From the NCBI RefSeq assembly GCF_015500075.1, contig NZ_CP045496.1:2614001-2678000 (forward strand): a stretch of 64,000 bases of DNA, given 5' to 3'. Under the pieces are notes generated by a model, which searched no databases, was not told the DNA's origin, and saw nothing but the letters and a program-made list of their open reading frames with translations. Source of the DNA: Mesorhizobium sp. INR15. GTDB lineage: Bacteria > Pseudomonadota > Alphaproteobacteria > Rhizobiales > Rhizobiaceae. A program made the position numbers and the translations under genes. This document shows positions 9,863-17,406 of the stretch, one piece after another; within the stretch, counting starts at the first letter, position 1, and each line of letters starts with the position of its first letter.

Positions 9863-9938
9863 GGGCCTGTAGCTCAATGGTTAGAGCCGGCGGCTCATAA
9901 CCGCTTGGTTGGGGGTTCGAGTCCCTCCGGGCCCACCA
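9863..9938 (+). tRNA. tRNA with anticodon CAT, probably tRNA-Ile2
   Basis: Full cloverleaf of 76 nt including encoded CCA. Acceptor GGGCCTG pairs with CGGGCCC, the D-arm is GCTC/GAGC, and the anticodon arm GGCGG-CTCATAA-CCGCT gives CAT. The first acceptor pair is G-C, excluding initiator tRNA. The CTCATAACCGCTTGGT segment resembles the Ile2 tRNA whose C34 is modified to lysidine more than elongator tRNA-Met, but elongator Met is not excluded. It abuts the integrase gene and is the likely integration target. Confidence 0.9.
9895..9938 (+). other. Putative attL in the 3' half of the tRNA
   Basis: The integrase gene begins about 150 bp downstream of an intact tRNA and points away from it, the standard layout for tRNA-targeting prophages. 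The matching attR copy is not in the window, so the core cannot be delimited. Confidence 0.5.
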
Positions 9939-10053
9939 ATTACCCTTCCCCACAAATCCCCATACGTCCCAAATAGAGGCTGAAAGCCTTGCAAATCAAG
10001 GTGATGACTTCCCGATGCGTCCCAATGCATCTCTGTACATCCAGTTAGCGGCT

Positions 10054-10090
10054 GTGGTATCGAATGTGGTATTGAATTTGAGGATACCAC
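10054..10090. repeat. GTGGTAT repeats upstream of the integrase
   Basis: GTGGTATC (10054), GTGGTATT (10066) and the inverted copy GATACCAC (10083) lie just before the integrase start. They could be arm-type integrase or excisionase sites, or an integrase operator. Confidence 0.45.
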
Positions 10091-10093
10091 AGA

Positions 10094-11266
10094 ATGCCGC
10101 TTTCAGACGCAGCCTGCCGGAACGCGAAGCCCGCCGAAAAAGACTACAAGTTGACTGATTCCGGGCGCCTATACCTCTTAGTGAAGCCCACGGGATCGAA
10201 ACTGTGGCGAATGAACTACTCGTTCGCCGAGAAGCAAAAGACCCTTTCAATCGGGGTCTATCCCGGCGTCGGCCTCGGGGATGCGCGGAAAGCGCGCGAC
10301 GCCGCAAAGTCCAAACTCGCAAAGGGGATTGATCCTTCCGGTGGCCATGTCGTCTCGGACGACCGAAAGTTTCGAGCGGTGGCAAAGGCGTGGTTCAACA
10401 GTCGCGCCACCGGATGGGTATCGTCGTACTCAGAGCGCATTTGGGCCAGGCTGGAAGATGACGTGTTTCCGGCTATCGGCGATGACGACGTGGCTGAGAT
10501 CGAGCCGTCAGCGGTGTTGAAGATGCTGCGCACCGTGGAGGATCGCGGCGCCTTGGAAATGGCAAAGCGGGTGCGGCAGACTGTGAGCAGCATTTTCCGG
10601 TTCGCCGTGGCTGACGACAAAGCCAAAGTCGATCCGGCCGCGCCACTTGCCGATGCCATGAAGACGAACCCTCGGCAGAAGCACCGGGCCGCGCTGCGTG
10701 AGGATGGTTTGACAGATTTCTTCAAACGGCTGCACGCTTACGACGGCGAGAAGGCTACTCGACTCGGAATTGAAATCGTCGCGCATACGTTCGTTCGAAC
10801 AGGAGAGATCAGGTTCGCCAAGTGGACGGAATTCGGGGAAGACCGCTGGCGGATACCGGAAGACAGAATGAAGATGCGCAAGGAGCACCTGGTGCCGCTC
10901 ACGCCGCAGGTCTTGAAGCTGCTGGAACAGTTACGAGAGGAGTCAAACGGCAGTGAGTGGCTTCTGCCAGGTGTCGAAGGCTACAAGCCGATCTCAGAGA
11001 ACACGCTGCTGTTTGCACTCTATAGGATGGGCTACCACTCGAAAGCCACCGTCCACGGGTTCCGAAGCACGGCATCGACGATCCTGAATGAAAGCAACCT
11101 CTGGCGGCCTGATGCTATCGAGCGGCAGCTTGCGCACGTTCCGCAGAACGAGGTCAGGGCAGCCTATAATGCGGCTCTCTATTGGGACGAGCGGGTTCGA
11201 ATGATGAACTGGTACAGCAATTTTCTGTTGTCCAAGGACACCGATCTGACTGACCTATTGGGATGA
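10094..11266 (+). CDS. int: Tyrosine integrase (P4-type, N-terminal DUF4102) with C-terminal DLTDLLG tag
   Basis: A 390-residue site-specific recombinase that should integrate and excise the prophage at the neighbouring tRNA. The N-terminal DUF4102 arm-binding domain (residues 1-85) precedes a SAM-like core-binding domain and the catalytic domain with Arg in FVRTGE, HGFRSTAS (HxxR) and the Tyr in NEVRAAYN. The C-terminus carries extra residues ending DTDLTDLLG, beyond the usual family end; the same peptide occurs in other phage proteins here. GAGG sits about 10 bases before the ATG. Confidence 0.92.
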   Translation: MPLSDAACRNAKPAEKDYKLTDSGRLYLLVKPTGSKLWRMNYSFAEKQKTLSIGVYPGVGLGDARKARDAAKSKLAKGIDPSGGHVVSDDRKFRAVAKAWFNSRATGWVSSYSERIWARLEDDVFPAIGDDDVAEIEPSAVLKMLRTVEDRGALEMAKRVRQTVSSIFRFAVADDKAKVDPAAPLADAMKTNPRQKHRAALREDGLTDFFKRLHAYDGEKATRLGIEIVAHTFVRTGEIRFAKWTEFGEDRWRIPEDRMKMRKEHLVPLTPQVLKLLEQLREESNGSEWLLPGVEGYKPISENTLLFALYRMGYHSKATVHGFRSTASTILNESNLWRPDAIERQLAHVPQNEVRAAYNAALYWDERVRMMNWYSNFLLSKDTDLTDLLG

Positions 11267-11274
11267 ATGACGGG

Positions 11275-11344
11275 TGCGAGCGGCGCGGATTCGAACCGCG
11301 CGTTCTTACCCCAAAGGCCCGTCCTACCATTAGACGACGCTCGC
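11275..11344 (-). tRNA. tRNA-like element with poorly paired anticodon arm
   Basis: Acceptor GCGAGCG/CGCTCGC (7 pairs), D-arm GTCTAATGGTAGGAC and T-arm CGCGG-TTCGAAT-CCGCG are perfect. The anticodon region (GGGCCTTTGGGGTAAG) forms only two or three of five stem pairs in any register, giving GGG (Pro) or TTG (Gln) depending on alignment. No CCA is encoded. It may be a decayed phage tRNA or a tRNA mimic. It starts nine bases after the integrase stop on the opposite strand. Confidence 0.5.
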
Positions 11345-11349
11345 ATATG

Positions 11350-11454
11350 GAAACGACTTGGCCCGCCCGGTTGATGCGCTTGCTAAATCGCCACTCAGTG
11401 GCGCCAGGGGCTCGCACCCTGCCTCACAAGACTGACAGCGGGCCAAGTCGTTTC
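11350..11454. other. Long inverted-repeat element with internal hairpins
   Basis: A perfect 16-bp inverted repeat (GAAACGACTTGGCCCG at 11350-11365 and its complement at 11439-11454) encloses a hairpin CGCCACT-C-AGTGGCG (11389-11403) and a T-arm-like hairpin CAGGG-GCTCGCA-CCCTG (11405-11421). It would fold into a three-way junction RNA. It is not a standard tRNA because sequence follows the T-arm-like hairpin. Confidence 0.5.
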
Positions 11455-11709
11455 TGATCTGACGCTCACACCACTCTTAGTGGAACGAACTATCCATCGT
11501 TATCGTGTTCAGCGTTAGACCTCTTTTTGCCGGTCTTTGCCGGCTGTCATCGGTTTACCCTTTCGGGTCGTCGGCCTATTGCTGCATTGTGCAGACTTAG
11601 CATTGGCCTACATGGGGCACCCAACCGAAACCCGCGCTCCGTAGGCGGCATTACCCGCCGAATTCATGGTCGCCTCCCTCGATAGCTGAAGGTCGTCTCG
11701 AACTCAATG
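11455..11709. other. Non-coding, structured DNA between integrase and AlpA gene
   Basis: No convincing ORF on either strand. Several short inverted repeats are visible, for example CTGCATTGTGCAG near 11582 and TCGGTT/AACCGA enclosing it. Cohesive-end or packaging signals would be expected in this region of a lambda-like phage, but I cannot identify one. Confidence 0.4.
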
Positions 11710-11754
11710 TTTCACTTTTATCGTGTTTCTCCTTGATTGTCACGTTAAAAGTGA
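11710..11754. promoter_or_regulatory. Operator pair upstream of the AlpA-like gene
   Basis: TTTCACTTTTATCGTG (11710) and TCACGTTAAAAGTGA (11740-11754) match the dispersed phage palindrome; the second ends 33 bases before the AlpA start. Confidence 0.65.
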
Positions 11755-11787
11755 TTATCAAGTTGGCAGCACTCGGAGACGTGAACA

Positions 11788-11973
11788 ATGGAACAAGACG
11801 GTTTGCTGCGACTGCCCCAGGTGATTGGCCTGACGGCGCTTTCACGCAGCGAGATTTACCGAAAGATCGCGGCAGGGACATTTCCCAAGCAGCGCCGGCA
11901 CTCCCACAAGGTAGCCAGGTGGAGCAAGCTTGAAGTTGACGCCTGGGTGGCGGACTTTCTCCGTGCAGCCTAG
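11788..11973 (+). CDS. AlpA-family helix-turn-helix regulator
   Basis: 61 residues of the AlpA/MerR-like type: LLRLPQVIGLTALSRSEIYRKIAAGTFP is the winged helix-turn-helix, and WSKLEVDAWVADFL the typical end. AlpA-like proteins activate prophage excision or transcription. It is the first gene after the non-coding region, immediately downstream of two operator copies, so it could be the switch for the late operon or an excision factor. Confidence 0.8.
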   Translation: MEQDGLLRLPQVIGLTALSRSEIYRKIAAGTFPKQRRHSHKVARWSKLEVDAWVADFLRAA

Positions 11974-12163
11974 CGAGGACATAGCCGACCTGATCGCCGA
12001 GGCCGTGGCACAAGGTCGGGTGACGCGCCTTCCGTTCGGCTACACAGTGATCTCTCGAAATGATGTCGGCGCATCAATCCATCCCGAACTCTGTGGATGC
12101 GGCGGTGAGGTTTCTCGCGCCCCGTTCCTCGACGAACTGGACGGGGACTCTGAACGTGAGTAG
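11963..12163 (+). CDS. Small hypothetical phage protein
   Basis: 66 residues from a GTG overlapping the AlpA stop (GTGCAGCCTAG). It contains PSEDIADLIAEAVAQGRVTRLP and ends in an acidic tail. Position between AlpA and the terminase genes and overlap at both ends suggest translational coupling. I do not recognise a function. Confidence 0.5.
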   Translation: MQPSEDIADLIAEAVAQGRVTRLPFGYTVISRNDVGASIHPELCGCGGEVSRAPFLDELDGDSERE

Positions 12164-12485
12164 GCTTAACCAAGAAATTGCAGCGGCGATTGAAGGGCGA
12201 CTGCACGCCACTAGGCATCTGTCACGCACAGCTTTCCACATCCAAGCGGGTTGTACCCATGAGATCGTGGCCGAGACTGCTTACAGATCGTCCGGTTTGT
12301 CGGCGCGCCGTATCTGTCTGCACTGTCGTCTCGAAGAAGAAGGCTCGCACTGGAGCGGCGGCAGCACCTGGTCACGACACGACTACGGCAAATCCATCCT
12401 TGGAAACACGAGTGAGCGCATAGTCACCAACGTCGATCGCGACCAGTTCTATGCGCTTCGACTTCCAGTCGAGGTGGCCGAATGA
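12156..12485 (+). CDS. Small hypothetical phage protein with Cys/His residues
   Basis: 109 residues from a GTG at 12156 that overlaps the preceding stop. It includes FHIQAGCTHEIV and RRICLHCRLEE, a possible metal-binding Cys/His set, but no recognised zinc finger. The stop overlaps the next start (ATGA). Function unknown; the location suggests a packaging accessory or HNH-like partner, but no HNH motif is visible. Confidence 0.5.
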   Translation: MSRLNQEIAAAIEGRLHATRHLSRTAFHIQAGCTHEIVAETAYRSSGLSARRICLHCRLEEEGSHWSGGSTWSRHDYGKSILGNTSERIVTNVDRDQFYALRLPVEVAE

Positions 12486-13195
12486 GTGACGACGATCTGT
12501 CGGACCTGCTCGGCGATGAGCCTGTCTCCGCGCCGCGCCCGAGACGCGGAAGGCCGACGCGTGAAGAAGCCGCAGCCAAGTTGCAGGCGCAGGCGCTTGC
12601 CGCTCTGCCCCACTACACGGAATTCCGGCGCCCGGTTGGCGTGACATTCTTCGCCGATATCCTCGGCGCGCAGCCCAAACAAATTCAGAAGCGACTCGAG
12701 CGCTGCCCCGTTGACTCGTGGAAGTCCCACGGCGGCAAGCCTCATCCAATGTACGATTTTCTCACAGGTATGTCGTACCTGATCGCGCCGCAGGGAAGCA
12801 TTGAAGACTGGCTGGCGCAGCAGAACCAGGCGTCGTTGCCGCCGATCGTCTCCAAAGCATATTGGGAGATGACCAACGCCCGTATCCGCGCGCTCACGGC
12901 AGCAGGGCAGCTTTGGCACGACGAAGACGTGCTGATGACCTTTGCCCGCGTCTCGATGCTGATCCGCCAGGAAAGCAAGATGTGGATCGAGGATATGCCG
13001 GGCCGCGATAAGATCATCGACGAGCAGTACAATTTCCTGATGGATCGCGTCGCCGATATGAACAAGCAGATCAAGACGAAGCTGGAAACGCTGCCCCGCG
13101 AGCATCAGACGAACGCGCATTCCCGCGAGATCGAAACAGAGCTTGCCGGCACCGACACGCGCCCGATGCCAGGCGAAATGCCGGGTGACGAATGA
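12482..13195 (+). CDS. Terminase small subunit (by position) with N-terminal DLSDLLG tag and AT-hook-like motif
   Basis: A 237-residue protein immediately before, and overlapping, the large terminase gene. The N-terminus reads MSDDDLSDLLGDEP, then PRRGRPTRE, an AT-hook-like DNA-binding segment. The central part (FFADILGAQPKQIQKRLERC) looks like a helix-turn-helix as in lambda Nu1-type proteins, and the C-terminal half is helical. It should recognise the packaging site and recruit the large subunit. Assignment rests on position and general features rather than a strong family motif. Confidence 0.7.
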   Translation: MSDDDLSDLLGDEPVSAPRPRRGRPTREEAAAKLQAQALAALPHYTEFRRPVGVTFFADILGAQPKQIQKRLERCPVDSWKSHGGKPHPMYDFLTGMSYLIAPQGSIEDWLAQQNQASLPPIVSKAYWEMTNARIRALTAAGQLWHDEDVLMTFARVSMLIRQESKMWIEDMPGRDKIIDEQYNFLMDRVADMNKQIKTKLETLPREHQTNAHSREIETELAGTDTRPMPGEMPGDE

Positions 13196-15366
13196 CTTCT
13201 AGAATGCGCCCGCCTTCGATCGAGGAATTGATCGAGCAGGCACCCTATCAACGGCTGGAAGACATCGCGGTCAAGGGCTTCGAGAGCCTGGAATCGCAGC
13301 ATCGTCTGACCGTGACCGAGGCTGCTGAGAAATACACGCGCATCGGTAGCGGCGGTGGCCATAGCGCGCCGTGGTCGTTGAAGCGCACGCCATACCTGCA
13401 AGAGCCGCAGGACACACTCACCAGTCTCGACTACCAGGGCATGATCTTTGTCGGGCCTGCGAGGACGGGCAAAACCTATATGTCGCTAAATTGGCTGTCA
13501 CATACGGTGAAAACCGATCCGGCCGACATGCTCTACATTCATATGGATCGCGAGAACGCGCGCAAATGGTCGAACGGCGACCTCAAGCGATACCTTGAGT
13601 CGTCTACCGAAATCCGCGCGGAGCAGTTCACCAGCCGCCAGGACGACAACACCTTCGACAAGGAGTTCAAGTCAGGGATGCGTTTCCTGCTCGCCTATCC
13701 CACGGCGAGCAACCTGTCTGGCATCACCGTGCCGCGCGGCTGGTTGATCGATTACGACCGCATGGATGACAACGTCGACGGCGAAGGCAATCCTTTCGAT
13801 CTTCTCCAAATGCGAACGACGACGTTCAAGCGCTTCGGCATGACCGTGGCCGAGTCGTCACCAAACCCGAACAAGGAAATTCAAGACCCGAAGTGGCGGG
13901 CACCGCCGCATAGTCCGCACGAGGCACCGCCGATCCGGGGCATCTTCGAGCTTTACAACCGTGGCGACAGGCGGCGCTGGTATTGGTCCTGCCCGCAGTG
14001 CGAGCAAGCCTTCGAGCCAGATTTCAAGCTGCTGCGTTATCCTGACAGTGCCGATATCATGGAAGCGCGGGAGCAAACGTTCATGGCGTGCCCATGCTGC
14101 GGCGGCATCCTCGAACCAGCGATGAAAGAGGAATTGAACGAGTCTGGCCGGTGGGTCAAGGACGGCATGATATGGCTGCCGGCTGAGAGGCAGATCGTCG
14201 AGCGCAACGGTATGAGGGCGGCACGATCGAGCATCGCCTCTTTCTGGATGAAGGGACCAGCTGCCGCGTATCAGGATTGGGGACAGCTGGTCGAAAAATA
14301 TCTTCGCGCGATGAAGGCGCTGAAGGACACAGCCGACGACGCGCCGCTGCGCAAGACGGTCACAACCGACCAGGGAAGCTATTACATTCCCCAATCGCGC
14401 CTGTCGGAGCGTTCGCCAGAAGACCTCAAGAATATGGCCGAGGATTGGGGCTCGACCGAAAGCGAACCAACGGTGCCGCACGGTGTCCGATTCATGATCG
14501 CTACGGCCGACATCCAGAAGAACGCATTCGTCGTTCAGGTCCACGGTTTCACCGCGACCGGCGACGTAGTGGTGATCGACGGCTTCAAAATGCGTCTGTC
14601 GAATCGGCTGAATGGTGCCGGTGAAAAACTGCCAATAGACCCTGCGGCGTTTGCCGAGGATTGGGACGTTCTGATCGACGGTTTGATCCTGAAAACCTAT
14701 CCGCTGGCGGACGGTTCGGGCAGGCGAATGCGTATCCGGGCAACCGGTGGTGACTCTGGCGGCGCCGAGGGCGTTACCGGCCACGCCTATAATTTCTGGC
14801 GTCGGCTGCGAAAGCGCGGCGATGGGCTGCATCGTCGCTTCTGCCTGCTCAAGGGTGACGTGTCGAAGACTGCGCCGCACGCATACACCACCTGGCCCGA
14901 CTCAAAGCAGAAGGGGAAGCTGGCTATCGCCAAGGGCGACGTGCCTGTGATCCTGCTCAACTCGAACCTGATGAAGGATCGAATCTCTATCATGATGGCG
15001 CGTCGCGTCGAGGACTCCGGGGAAAATGAGAGCGTCGGCGGAATGTTGCGCTACCCTGATTGGTTCGATGCGTGGTTCTACAATCAGATGACCACTGAAA
15101 TTCGCACCGAAAAGGGATGGGAAAATCCCCGCAAGCGCCGAAACGAAGCGTTCGACTTGGCCTATTATGCACTCGGCATGGCTATCCGACCGATCGAACA
15201 GGGCGTGCCATACGTCGCCTTCAACATGGACAGGCTGGACTGGAATGAACCCCCCACCTGGGCGGCCGATTGGGACAGCAACGAATTAATCTATGGGGGC
15301 GCCGAACCGACAAAGGCCGCGAAGAAGGAATTGAGCTTCGCGGAGCTTGGGGCAAAGCTGGCGTAG
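13192..15366 (+). CDS. Terminase large subunit, lambda GpA type
   Basis: A 724-residue motor and nuclease that packages DNA into the procapsid. Walker A is VGPARTGKT (about residues 85-93), a Walker B-like GWLIDYDRMDD follows near residue 183, and a four-Cys zinc site (CPQC near 270 and CPCC near 302) is typical of GpA-type terminases. The C-terminal nuclease region includes TGGDSGGAEGVTG near residue 522. Length and order match phage terminase GpA. It starts four bases before the small-subunit stop. Confidence 0.93.
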   Translation: MTSRMRPPSIEELIEQAPYQRLEDIAVKGFESLESQHRLTVTEAAEKYTRIGSGGGHSAPWSLKRTPYLQEPQDTLTSLDYQGMIFVGPARTGKTYMSLNWLSHTVKTDPADMLYIHMDRENARKWSNGDLKRYLESSTEIRAEQFTSRQDDNTFDKEFKSGMRFLLAYPTASNLSGITVPRGWLIDYDRMDDNVDGEGNPFDLLQMRTTTFKRFGMTVAESSPNPNKEIQDPKWRAPPHSPHEAPPIRGIFELYNRGDRRRWYWSCPQCEQAFEPDFKLLRYPDSADIMEAREQTFMACPCCGGILEPAMKEELNESGRWVKDGMIWLPAERQIVERNGMRAARSSIASFWMKGPAAAYQDWGQLVEKYLRAMKALKDTADDAPLRKTVTTDQGSYYIPQSRLSERSPEDLKNMAEDWGSTESEPTVPHGVRFMIATADIQKNAFVVQVHGFTATGDVVVIDGFKMRLSNRLNGAGEKLPIDPAAFAEDWDVLIDGLILKTYPLADGSGRRMRIRATGGDSGGAEGVTGHAYNFWRRLRKRGDGLHRRFCLLKGDVSKTAPHAYTTWPDSKQKGKLAIAKGDVPVILLNSNLMKDRISIMMARRVEDSGENESVGGMLRYPDWFDAWFYNQMTTEIRTEKGWENPRKRRNEAFDLAYYALGMAIRPIEQGVPYVAFNMDRLDWNEPPTWAADWDSNELIYGGAEPTKAAKKELSFAELGAKLA

Positions 15367-15368
15367 GC

Positions 15369-15438
15369 TTTCACTTTTATATTGAAATTCAATCAACTGT
15401 TGTAAAAGTTTCACGTTTGCGCTACTGATACGTGAAAC
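15369..15438. promoter_or_regulatory. Operator-like sites upstream of gpW
   Basis: TTTCACTTTTATATTGAAA at 15369-15387 and a widely spaced inverted pair GTTTCACGT / ACGTGAAAC at 15408-15438 fill the gap between the terminase and gpW genes. A promoter inside the late operon is implied. Confidence 0.6.
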
Positions 15439-15454
15439 TAGAGTTGGATGACTG

Positions 15455-15670
15455 ATGGCGACTACCGCCGACCTCCTTATCGAAGCCAAAACTGCCTATC
15501 ACCGATTGCAGATCGGGACGGCGGCGGTTGAAGTTCGCGATAGCAACGGCGAATCCATTCGCTACACGGCGGCCAATGCGAGCCGTCTGCTCGCCTACAT
15601 CAAATCCCTCGAATCAGAGATTGCGGGCTGCTCGCCCGTGGCCCGTCCGCTGCGGCCGGTGTGGGGATGA
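15455..15670 (+). CDS. gpW-like head-tail joining protein
   Basis: 71 residues matching the gpW family in length and layout: an N-terminal helix (ADLLIEAKTAYHRLQIG), a beta hairpin (AAVEVRDSNGESIRYTA) and a second helix (NASRLLAYIKSLESEI). gpW fills the portal channel after packaging and is needed for tail attachment. The position between terminase and portal is exactly as in lambda. Confidence 0.88.
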   Translation: MATTADLLIEAKTAYHRLQIGTAAVEVRDSNGESIRYTAANASRLLAYIKSLESEIAGCSPVARPLRPVWG

Positions 15671-17406
15671 ACAATCTCGATCTCACAGACCTGCTTGGAT
15701 CAGATGCCGGAGTCTCCCCGGCGATCCATGCGGCGCATCCGCCCGTTGCCTCGGCGGTGGCAGCGGGCGGCGGTGTCGCCTATGACGGGGCCGACAGGCT
15801 CAATCGACTTGCCGACTGGCAGCCTGCGTTGCGTTCGGCTGATGCCGACCTGCTTCCTTCGAAGGACGATCTCGACGCACGCTCGCTCGATACGGGGCGC
15901 AACGACGCCTACGTGGCTGGCGGCGCGACGATACGCAAAGACTCCATCGTAGGAACTCGCTTTCTTCTCAACGCCAAGCCGGAAACCAAAGTCCTGTTCG
16001 GCAAGGAAGACGAGACGTGGGAAGCCGAAGCCCAGGAAGAAATCGAGACCAAGTTTACGCTTTATGCCGAGAGCGATCAGTGCTGGCCCGACGCGCGCCG
16101 CACCAAGACGCTGACGGATATCGTGCGCCTGGCCGTGGGCGTACATCTGATGAACGGCGAATCGCTGCAATCCGCAGAATGGTTCGACGATGGGCGCCCC
16201 TACGCCAGCGCCGTACAGACGATTGACCCGGCTCGGTTGTCCGATCCGCGCGACCGCATTTTCGCACCCTTCAAGGGCAGCCGCCTACGCAAAGGCGTGG
16301 AGAGCGACACGTATGGCGCTCCGATCGCCTACTATATCCGCAACGCGCATCAGGCCGACTACCGCAATGGCGGCGTGAACGGCTACCTCGACAACATGAA
16401 ATGGAAGCGTGTCCCGGCCCGTAAGCCGTGGGGCCGCATGTTGATCAATCACGTCTACGAGGAACTGCGCCCTGATCAGACTCGCGGCGTTTCTGCCATG
16501 GTTTCCGCTCTCACCGAAATGCGGATGACCAAGCACTTCCGAAAGACGGAACTGGAACGCGCGGTTGTCGCGGCAACCTATGCCGCATCCATCGAATCGG
16601 AAATCCCGACCGACGTGGCTGCGGCGCTTGGTGCTGCGAATTCCGGTGAAGGCAACGCCACGACGCAGTGGATGACCGACTATCTCGCCACCATCGCGCA
16701 GTATTCCAGTGGTGCGAAGAACTTGCACATGGACGGCGCCAAGATTCCGATTTTCGCGCCCGGCACCAAGCTCAAAATCCAGAACCCCGGCGCGGCCAGT
16801 CCGCAAGGCGACAAGTTCGAGCAGAGTCTGCTGCGCTACATTGCTGCGGCCCTCGGCGTGTCCTACGAACAGTTGTCGCGCGACTACACGCAGACAAACT
16901 ATTCGTCGGCGCGTGCGTCGTTGGGCGAGACCTTCAAAACCATGCTGTCGCTCAAGCGCATCGTGGCCGACAAGACCGCCAACTTCATCTACCGCCTCTG
17001 GCTCGAAGAAGCGATCAACTACAACGAACTCGAATGCTTTAAGCGCCGCGATATGCCGCGCTTCTACGACGGCCTCAACGCCGAAGCATTTAGCTCGTGC
17101 GAATGGATTGGTGCCGGCCAGGGTCAGATTGACCCATTGAAAGAAACGCAGGCATCGGTTCTCAAGATCAAGAACGGTCTGTCCACCAAGGAAACCGAGA
17201 TCGCGAAAATGTCGGGCGGCGACTGGCGCAAGACCGCGCGCCAGATCAAGCGCGAACGCGACCTGGATGAGAAGTACGGCAACCCGTCCGTCTACGACCA
17301 GAACACCAAGAACATGCAGAACTCGCTTACGGCGAAACCGCGCGACGGAGGCAAGGCCATGGCTGACACCGATGTCGATGAGGGCGCGCTGGAGGAAGCA
17401 CTATGA
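15667..17406 (+). CDS. Portal protein, lambda gpB type, with N-terminal DLTDLLG tag
   Basis: A 579-residue protein whose dodecamer forms the DNA channel at the capsid vertex. The ATG at 15667 overlaps the gpW stop. Lambda-portal family features include the middle segment WGRMLINHVYEELRPDQTRG, and the C-terminal region with SYEQLSRDYTQTNYSSARAS. The first residues, MNNLDLTDLLGSD, carry the shared acidic-leucine peptide ahead of the conserved domain, in a Pro/Ala/Gly-rich flexible leader of about 35 residues. Confidence 0.92.
   Translation: MNNLDLTDLLGSDAGVSPAIHAAHPPVASAVAAGGGVAYDGADRLNRLADWQPALRSADADLLPSKDDLDARSLDTGRNDAYVAGGATIRKDSIVGTRFLLNAKPETKVLFGKEDETWEAEAQEEIETKFTLYAESDQCWPDARRTKTLTDIVRLAVGVHLMNGESLQSAEWFDDGRPYASAVQTIDPARLSDPRDRIFAPFKGSRLRKGVESDTYGAPIAYYIRNAHQADYRNGGVNGYLDNMKWKRVPARKPWGRMLINHVYEELRPDQTRGVSAMVSALTEMRMTKHFRKTELERAVVAATYAASIESEIPTDVAAALGAANSGEGNATTQWMTDYLATIAQYSSGAKNLHMDGAKIPIFAPGTKLKIQNPGAASPQGDKFEQSLLRYIAAALGVSYEQLSRDYTQTNYSSARASLGETFKTMLSLKRIVADKTANFIYRLWLEEAINYNELECFKRRDMPRFYDGLNAEAFSSCEWIGAGQGQIDPLKETQASVLKIKNGLSTKETEIAKMSGGDWRKTARQIKRERDLDEKYGNPSVYDQNTKNMQNSLTAKPRDGGKAMADTDVDEGALEEAL

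Noticed and set aside
11350..11454. tRNA-Ser(GCT) because of the CGCTTGCTAAA segment
   Set aside because: The T-arm-like hairpin is followed by extra sequence and the outer stem is 16 pairs, so a tRNA fold does not fit.
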